From NCBI GenBank assembly GCA_004297315.1, contig SCTU01000176.1:1-18640 (forward strand): a stretch of 18,640 bases of DNA. The letters run 5' to 3'. Below, piece by piece: positions 14,436-18,640 of the stretch. The notes below the pieces were generated by a model. It was not told where the DNA came from, did not search any database, and worked only from the letters and a program-made list of their open reading frames with translations. Position 1 is the first letter of the stretch. Each line of letters opens with the position of its first letter. Origin of the DNA: Dehalococcoidia bacterium. GTDB taxonomy: Bacteria > Chloroflexota > Dehalococcoidia > UBA2979. Position numbers and translations under genes: made by a program.

Positions 14436-14459
14436 AGAGGCGCCCCGAAAGGCGCCTCT
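14436..14459. terminator. Terminator hairpin between the isomerase-like gene and tRNA-Met
   Basis: A perfect 9-bp stem AGAGGCGCC (14436-14444) with GGCGCCTCT (14451-14459) and loop CCGAAA, which includes a GAAA. It lies 40 bases after the isomerase-like stop and 12 bases beyond the tRNA 3' end on the other strand, so it can end both transcripts. Confidence 0.75.
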
Positions 14460-14470
14460 CAACTGTCACC

Positions 14471-14545
14471 TGGTAGCGGGGGCGGGATTTGAACCCGCGA
14501 CCAACGGCTTATGAGTCCGCTGCTCTACCACTGAGCTACCCCGCC
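14471..14545 (-). tRNA. tRNA-Met (anticodon CAU), elongator type
   Basis: Cloverleaf: acceptor GGCGGGG with CCCCGCT (G1 with U72 wobble), D arm GCTC/GAGC with a 7-base loop, anticodon loop CTCATAA with CAT at 14511-14513, T arm GCGGG/CCCGC with loop TTCAAAT, discriminator A73 and an encoded CCA (14471-14473). The anticodon stem GCGGA/GCCGT has an A31-G39 mismatch next to the loop. The G1-U72 pair argues for an elongator, not an initiator (which has a mismatched, non-wobble 1-72). A tRNA-Ile with lysidine at this CAU cannot be ruled out from sequence alone. Confidence 0.93.
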
Positions 14546-14552
14546 GTCGCTC

Positions 14553-14582
14553 AGTATCCCGAGGCGTCACGGTGGCTGTCTA
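14553..14582 (-). promoter_or_regulatory. Sigma70-type promoter of the tRNA-Met gene
   Basis: On the minus strand TAGACA (14577-14582, five of six bases of TTGACA) and GATACT (14553-14558) are 18 bases apart, and the tRNA begins seven bases after the -10. The site lies in the 57-base gap after the glutathione peroxidase stop, so the tRNA has its own promoter and little or no leader. Confidence 0.65.
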
Positions 14583-14602
14583 GCCCAGCGCTGCGGGGCC
14601 GC

Positions 14603-15085
14603 CTAGGCGTTCAGCAGATTCTCGATCTGCGCGATCACCTCGGGCTCGTCCGCCTTCACCTTGAAGTGCACGCGCGAGACCACGTTGCCCTGCTTGTCCA
14701 CCAGGTACTTCTGGAAGTTCCAGCGCACGTCCCCGCCGATCGGGTCGGGCAGCGTGGTCAGGTACTGGTAGAGCGGGTGCATCTCCTCGCCCTTGACACT
14801 GATCTTGGAGAAGAGCGGGAACTTCACGCCGTAGGTGAGTTCGCAAAACTGCGCGATCTCATCGTCGGTCCCCGGCTCCTGCCCGTTGAAGTCGTTGGCC
14901 GGGAAGCCGAGGATTTCGAACCCACGGTCGCGGTACTGCTCGTAAACGCGTTCCAGCACCTCATACTGAGGCGTCTGACCGCACTTGCTGGCCACATTCA
15001 CCAGCATCAACACCTTGCCGCGGTAGTCGGCGAGTGACTGTTCCGTGCCGTCGATCCGCTGCATCTTGAAATCAAGCACTGACAT
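14603..15085 (-). CDS. Glutathione peroxidase family protein (cysteine type)
   Basis: A 160-residue thioredoxin-fold peroxidase of the GPx family, normal in length. The catalytic tetrad is C35 (NVASKCGQTPQY), Q69 (FPANDFNGQEPG), W122 and N123 (WNFQKY). The peroxidatic residue is encoded as TGC, not TGA, so this is the cysteine form, although the genome probably makes a selenoprotein elsewhere in the window. Such bacterial enzymes reduce hydroperoxides, usually with thioredoxin. No secretion signal: cytoplasmic. The ATG at 15085 has a purine-rich GGAAAGGGAG directly upstream. It is divergent from the YfcH-type gene across a 103-base gap holding an 18-base palindrome. Confidence 0.95.
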   Translation of the reverse strand: MSVLDFKMQRIDGTEQSLADYRGKVLMLVNVASKCGQTPQYEVLERVYEQYRDRGFEILGFPANDFNGQEPGTDDEIAQFCELTYGVKFPLFSKISVKGEEMHPLYQYLTTLPDPIGGDVRWNFQKYLVDKQGNVVSRVHFKVKADEPEVIAQIENLLNA

Positions 15086-15131
15086 CTCCCTTTCCGCCTC
15101 GCCCCCGGGCGTCGGGCCGGTGGGCGGGTGT

Positions 15132-15149
15132 CTGGTGCGATCGTACCAG
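15132..15149. promoter_or_regulatory. 18-base near-palindrome between divergent genes
   Basis: CTGGTGCGATCGTACCAG has eight of nine matching base pairs around the centre CGATCG. It lies in the 103-base gap between the peroxidase (minus) and the YfcH-type epimerase (plus). Its length and symmetry are typical of a dimeric repressor operator; the regulator is not in view. Confidence 0.45.
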
Positions 15150-15188
15150 TCGGGTCACAGAATCCCCCCGACGTAGCGAGGAGGCCCC

Positions 15189-16094
15189 ATGCGAATCGCC
15201 ATCACCGGAGCGACCGGCCTCGTCGGCTCCGCCCTCGCCGATTACCTCGAGGGCGCGGGCCACGAGGTCTACCGGGTGCGCCGGGGCAGATCGCAGGACC
15301 GCCTCGCCGACTGGAATCCGGCCCTGGGCTGGATTCGCCCCGGCGCCCTCGACGGCCTGGATGCCGTGGTCCACCTCGCCGGGGAACCGATCGCCGGTAC
15401 GTCCATCCTCAGCGCCCGCTGGACGCCCGCGATGCGCGAACGGCTGCGCACCTCCCGCGTCGACGCCACCCGGCTGCTGATCGGCCACCTCGCCACGCTC
15501 CCGCACCCACCGAGGGCGTTCGTTGCGGCCTCCGCGATCGGCTTCTACGGCAACCGGGGCGACGAACGGCTGACCGAGGACTCCCCGCACGGTGGCGGCT
15601 TCCTCGCGGGCCTCGTGCGCGACTGGGAACGGGCGTCCCTGAGCGCCCGGCAGGCGGGCATGCGCACTGTCCTGCTGCGCTTCGGCCATGTCCTCTCGTC
15701 GAAGGGCGGCGTGCTTAGCCGGATGCTCCCGACCTTCCGTCTCGGCCTCGGCGCGCGCTTCGGCAACGGCCGTCAGTACTTCTCCTGGGTCGCCGTCGAG
15801 GACGTCGTCCGCGCGGTCGAGTTCGCCCTGAGCACCGAGATCGACGGGACGCTCAACGTCACCGCCCCGGAGCCCGTCACGAACGCCGAGTTCGCGAAGG
15901 CCCTCGGCCGCGCCCTCCACCGCCCCGCCGTCTTCGCCGTCCCGCCCTTCGCGCTCCGCGCCCTCATCGGCCCCGGTGCCGACGAGCTCTTGCTCTGGGG
16001 CCAGCGCGTCCTCCCGGCGCGGCTGCTCGCGGCAGGGTTCGAGTTCAGGCACAAGGATGTGGATGAGGCGCTCCGGGCAACGTTCGGCCGATAG
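15189..16094 (+). CDS. TIGR01777/YfcH-type NAD(P)-dependent epimerase family protein
   Basis: A 301-residue extended-SDR protein. GATGLVG (7-13) is the nucleotide-binding glycine motif, VVHLAGEPI (60-68) and the signature SAIGFYGNRGDE identify the YfcH/SulA-type family, and FSWVAVEDVV is the family's conserved later segment. In these proteins the catalytic Tyr/Lys pair is typically altered and no reaction is established. Shine-Dalgarno GAGGAGG sits five bases before ATG 15189. No clear partner gene; the following MFS gene starts 120 bases downstream, with a weak dyad between. Confidence 0.9.
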   Translation: MRIAITGATGLVGSALADYLEGAGHEVYRVRRGRSQDRLADWNPALGWIRPGALDGLDAVVHLAGEPIAGTSILSARWTPAMRERLRTSRVDATRLLIGHLATLPHPPRAFVAASAIGFYGNRGDERLTEDSPHGGGFLAGLVRDWERASLSARQAGMRTVLLRFGHVLSSKGGVLSRMLPTFRLGLGARFGNGRQYFSWVAVEDVVRAVEFALSTEIDGTLNVTAPEPVTNAEFAKALGRALHRPAVFAVPPFALRALIGPGADELLLWGQRVLPARLLAAGFEFRHKDVDEALRATFGR

Positions 16095-16136
16095 CATCTG
16101 CAGGCCCCAGAGCCCCGATGCGCGGCCACGAGGACC

Positions 16137-16151
16137 GGCGTCCGTGACGCC
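16137..16151. other. Short hairpin dyad after the epimerase gene
   Basis: GGCGTC (16137-16142) and GACGCC (16146-16151) flank CGT. A 6-bp stem with a 3-base loop, in the 120-base gap before the second MFS gene. It may be a weak terminator or an operator; a chance match in GC-rich DNA is possible. Confidence 0.3.
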
Positions 16152-16214
16152 AGCGGGATAACCAGCGACCATTCATACCCCACCCGTGATGCCGCTCCCG
16201 AGACGGGCCTGCCC

Positions 16215-17498
16215 TTGTTACAGCCTGGACTGAAGCCGACGACGACGGGGCCCGGCACGCGGCCGCGACGGACCGTGTTCTACGGCTGGTGGATCGTCGG
16301 CGCCGGTGCGTTCATGCAGTTGCTCCAGGGGACGCTCCTCGGGCAGGCGTACGGCTCGTACGTCGTCGTGCTCCACAACGAGTTCGGCTGGAGCCGCACG
16401 CTCCTCTCCGGCGCGTCCGCGGTACGCGAGATGGAAAGCGGCATCTTCGGGCCGGTGCAGGGGTGGTTCCTCGACCGCATCGGGCCTCGACTGGTCGCGC
16501 GCGTCGGGATGATCACGCTCGCGGCGGGGTTCTTCATCTTCAGTCAGGTCCACTCACCGGTCACCTTCTACGCGGCGTTCCTGGTCATGTCCCTCGGCGC
16601 GAGCCTGATGGGCTACCTCACGCTCACCCACACCGTGGTGCAGTGGTTCGAGCGACGACGCTCCACCGCACTCAGTCTGATGAGCCTCGGCGGCGCCCTC
16701 GGTGGCGTGATCCTGCCCGTTACGACGGTGCTGGCCCTCGAGACCTTGGGCTGGCGCACGACGGCCTTCGCCTCGGGCGTGATCGTCCTTCTGGTGGGGG
16801 TGCCGGTCACTCAACTGCTGCGGCCGGACCCCGCGGCGATGGGCCTCCGCCCGGACGGAGCGCCTCCCGCCGAGCCGAACGCCGACGGCACCACCCCCAC
16901 CAGCGGCTCGATCGACTTCACGCTCCGAGAGGCCCTGCGCGCGCCCTCCTTCTGGTGGGTGTCGCTCGGCCACGCCTCCGCGCTGTTCGTGGTAGGCGCG
17001 GTGAACGTCCACATGGTGTCGCACCTCAACGAAACGCTGGGGTACTCGCTCGGCCGCGCGGCAGGCGTCTACTCCGCCGTCACGATGATGTTCATGCTCG
17101 GGACGGTTTTCGGCGGCTGGATGGGCGACCGCGCGAGCAAGCGCTGGCTCGCATTCGGTTGCATGGGGATGCACGCTGTGGGGATGCTGCTCCTCTCGCA
17201 CGCGACCAGTGGCCTGATGGTGGCGGCATTCGTGGTCATCCACGGCAGCGCGTGGGGGATGCGCGGCCCGCAGATGGCCGCGCTGCGCGCGGACTACTTC
17301 GGCCGCGCCGCCTTCGGGAAGATCATGGGGATCTCGAACATGGTGGTCATTGTCGGGTCGATCTCGGGCCCGCTGCTCGCAGGCGTCATCTACGACCACA
17401 CAGGGAGCTACCAGGTCGGGTTCGACCTGCTCGCTCTCTTCGCCGCCCTAGGCTCCATCTTCTTCGCCCTCGCCACCCGGCCGAAGCCGCCTCGATGA
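16215..17498 (+). CDS. MFS transporter, monocarboxylate/oxalate-porter-like (paralog of 8900 porter)
   Basis: A 427-residue, 12-helix major facilitator. First helix VFYGWWIVGAGAFMQ, motif A variant GPVQGWFLDRIGPR in loop 2-3, and MRGPQMAALRADYFGRAAFG with GSISGPLLAGVIYDHTGSY near the C-terminus closely mirror the porter at 8900. The intracellular loop is DGTTPTSGSIDFTLREALR. This motif set belongs to the MCT/OxlT-like group that carries carboxylates. The start is uncertain: no in-frame ATG or GTG lies between 16143 and 16214, so I use TTG 16215, giving a 24-residue cytoplasmic leader; GTG 16275 would give a very short one. The Shine-Dalgarno is weak. It ends with a 118-base gap to the FKBP gene. 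Confidence 0.88.
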   Translation: MLQPGLKPTTTGPGTRPRRTVFYGWWIVGAGAFMQLLQGTLLGQAYGSYVVVLHNEFGWSRTLLSGASAVREMESGIFGPVQGWFLDRIGPRLVARVGMITLAAGFFIFSQVHSPVTFYAAFLVMSLGASLMGYLTLTHTVVQWFERRRSTALSLMSLGGALGGVILPVTTVLALETLGWRTTAFASGVIVLLVGVPVTQLLRPDPAAMGLRPDGAPPAEPNADGTTPTSGSIDFTLREALRAPSFWWVSLGHASALFVVGAVNVHMVSHLNETLGYSLGRAAGVYSAVTMMFMLGTVFGGWMGDRASKRWLAFGCMGMHAVGMLLLSHATSGLMVAAFVVIHGSAWGMRGPQMAALRADYFGRAAFGKIMGISNMVVIVGSISGPLLAGVIYDHTGSYQVGFDLLALFAALGSIFFALATRPKPPR

Positions 17499-17560
17499 CA
17501 ACCGGAACGACGAGGGCCGGGCAGCGCTCGCTTGTCAGCGGCGCGCTCGTGGCGTGAAGT

Positions 17561-17590
17561 AGATTGACGCAGATCGACGCAGATCGCTGC
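17561..17590 (+). repeat. Three tandem 10-base repeats upstream of the FKBP gene
   Basis: AGATTGACGC, AGATCGACGC and AGATCGCTGC follow head to tail, with period 10 (one helical turn). The first copy contains TTGACG, a possible -35, but no good -10 lies 17 bases on. It could be a multi-site binding element. Three imperfect copies could also arise by slippage. Confidence 0.6.
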
Positions 17591-17616
17591 CGGCGCAGCG
17601 GGGAGGACGGACCGGG

Positions 17617-17961
17617 ATGATGGAGAACGCCACCGTGACCGAAAGCGGCCTGAAATACGTCGACGAGGTGGTCGGTACCGGCGACTCGCCGCGCATGGAC
17701 CAGCAGGTGACCGTCCACTACACCGGCAAACTCGCCTCCAACGGCCGCAAGTTCGACAGCTCAGTCGACCGAGGCCAGCCCGCGACGTTCCCGATGAACG
17801 GGGTGATCAAGGGCTTCTCGGAAGGGCTCTCGACGATGAAGGTCGGCGGGAAGCGGACGGTCTACATCCCGTCGGCGCTTGGTTATGGCCCGCGTGGCAC
17901 CGGCCCCATCCCGCCGAACGCCGACCTGATCTTCGAGCTGGAGTTGATCTCGATCAGCTAG
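17617..17961 (+). CDS. FKBP-type peptidyl-prolyl cis-trans isomerase
   Basis: A 114-residue single-domain FKBP, the usual size of the cytoplasmic form. The core motifs VTVHYTGKL, FDSSVDRGQPATFPMNGVIKGFSEGL, MKVGGKRTVYIPSALGYG and IPPNADLIFELELI cover the entire fold; key active-site residues Y35, F46, D47, the V-I-K-G segment (63-66) and Y89 are present. It speeds prolyl isomerisation in folding proteins and often acts as a chaperone. No signal peptide. Two ATG codons in a row (17617, 17620) leave a one-residue uncertainty; GGGAGG lies about eleven bases upstream. Only 37 bases separate it from the Rieske gene, so co-transcription is possible. Confidence 0.95.
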   Translation: MMENATVTESGLKYVDEVVGTGDSPRMDQQVTVHYTGKLASNGRKFDSSVDRGQPATFPMNGVIKGFSEGLSTMKVGGKRTVYIPSALGYGPRGTGPIPPNADLIFELELISIS

Positions 17962-17998
17962 CCGGGCGACGCGTGCAGGCCAGCAGCAGCCAACTCCG

Positions 17999-18562
17999 AT
18001 GAGTTTCTCCGGGCCGGCAGGCCCTCGGGTACCCCGTCGCCGTGCCATCCGGGTCGCGCTCGCGGGCGGGTTCCTCGCGGCCACCGCGAGCGCGCTTGGA
18101 ATCGCGGGCGCGTTCCTCCGGCCTCGCCCGCCTCGCGAGTTTGGCGCGTCAGTCGATGCCGGACATGTCCGCGACTTCCCGCGCGGTGCCGGCCCTACCC
18201 ACGACGCCGAGTTCCGGTTCTGGCTGGCGAACCTCGATCCATCCGACGCCGACCAGAACGGTACCGGCGGCGGCGCGGGCCTGCTTGCGTGTTATGACAA
18301 ATGCCCGCATCTCGGTGAGGTCGTCGATTGGCGTCCGGAATTTGAGTTCAACGGGGCGCATGGCTGGTACCGCTGCCGCAAGCACGGGGCGACGTACACC
18401 AGGGCCGGAGTCCGCGTCTTCGGGCCGGCCCCCCGCTCCCTCGACACGATGCGGGTGACGGTCGACCAATTCGGGGCAATCACTGTGCACACCGGCGATA
18501 TTGCCCGAGGCGACACCGACAACCCGAAGCGGGCCGTCCAACATCCCCTGCTGCCCTCGTAA
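17999..18562 (+). CDS. Membrane-anchored Rieske [2Fe-2S] protein (QcrA/PetC-like)
   Basis: A 187-residue Rieske protein. Residues 12-40 look like a twin-arginine-type anchor (PRRRAIRVALAGG, then hydrophobic to FL), as in bc1/b6f Rieske subunits. Cluster ligands are C102 and H104 (KCPHLGE) and C126 and H129 (CRKHGA), i.e. C-x-H and C-x2-H. The two cysteines that normally form the disulfide are missing (E106 and K128), which in the family usually lowers the redox potential. The cluster halves are only 21 residues apart. Function is electron transfer on the outer membrane face, perhaps as part of a quinol-oxidising complex, but no cytochrome b gene follows before the window ends. The ATG at 17999 has a weak ribosome site. 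Nothing further is recognised in 18563-18640. Confidence 0.85.
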   Translation: MSFSGPAGPRVPRRRAIRVALAGGFLAATASALGIAGAFLRPRPPREFGASVDAGHVRDFPRGAGPTHDAEFRFWLANLDPSDADQNGTGGGAGLLACYDKCPHLGEVVDWRPEFEFNGAHGWYRCRKHGATYTRAGVRVFGPAPRSLDTMRVTVDQFGAITVHTGDIARGDTDNPKRAVQHPLLPS

Positions 18563-18640
18563 CCCGCGGCGAAGGCCAGCGCCCTCGCGGAGTCTGGTCG
18601 AAGCACTCTCGTGGTGTCGAGCGCCCCTCGGCTGCCTCGC

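Noticed and set aside
14603..15085. Selenocysteine form of glutathione peroxidase
   Set aside because: The catalytic codon is TGC; the protein is a complete cysteine-type peroxidase.
1..18640. CRISPR arrays, insertion sequences, prophage or defence systems
   Set aside because: No regular spaced repeats, transposase, integrase or target-site duplications were seen.

Overview
This is a GC-rich bacterial chromosome segment with compact genes on both strands, good Shine-Dalgarno sites and frequent GTG starts. The mix of genes (stand-alone TrpB2-type tryptophan synthase beta, CaiB/BaiF CoA-transferase, thiolase-like/DUF35 pair, MCT-like MFS porters, small cupredoxin and Rieske proteins) fits an aerobic or facultative acyl-CoA-degrading heterotroph. 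A Chloroflexota-like (Dehalococcoidia-type) lineage is my best guess, but it rests on gene content alone. No phage, IS element, CRISPR array or other mobile feature is visible.

Layout. Positions 1-1504 (minus) hold a secreted FecR-domain protein cut by the left edge; it is open to the edge and has no stop in the window. Positions 1624-5503 (minus) are a tight four-gene operon in transcription order: trpB2-type enzyme, SDR oxidoreductase, SCP2-thiolase-like protein, DUF35 OB-fold protein. Divergent from it at 5749 is a CaiB/BaiF CoA-transferase. Then come a cupredoxin (minus), a pair of overlapping hotdog genes (plus), an MFS porter (minus), a thioredoxin-fold/TPR gene with an in-frame UGA (minus), an enoyl-CoA hydratase-like gene (plus), an iron-ADH-like gene (minus), a muconolactone-isomerase-like gene (plus), tRNA-Met(CAU) (minus), a glutathione peroxidase (minus), a YfcH-type epimerase (plus), a second MFS porter (plus), an FKBP prolyl isomerase (plus) and a Rieske protein (plus).

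Main discovery. The gene at 10390-11469 (minus) is a single reading frame of 360 codons interrupted only by a TGA at 11041-11043. That TGA falls exactly at the position of the redox-active cysteine after the thioredoxin-fold sequence ALWASW, giving W-U-G-C-R. Directly downstream is a hairpin with a perfect 6-bp apical stem, a GGUCU loop like that of the E. coli fdhF SECIS, and a 4-bp lower stem that includes part of the UGA. I read it as a selenocysteine-containing TlpA/redoxin-like protein fused to a TPR segment. Ordinary gene calling would split it into two false genes.

How the genes fit together. The CoA-transferase, SDR, thiolase-like/DUF35 pair, enoyl-CoA hydratase-like protein and hotdog pair together look like uptake and side-chain degradation of an unknown carboxylic acid as its CoA ester; the two MFS porters, related to each other, may import such acids. 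Several of these enzymes lack textbook catalytic or metal-binding residues (thiolase Cys, DUF35 zinc cysteines, one hydratase Glu, Fe-ADH ligands), so their exact reactions are open. Four of the intergenic hairpins share one oriented sequence pattern and look like a lineage-specific terminator.
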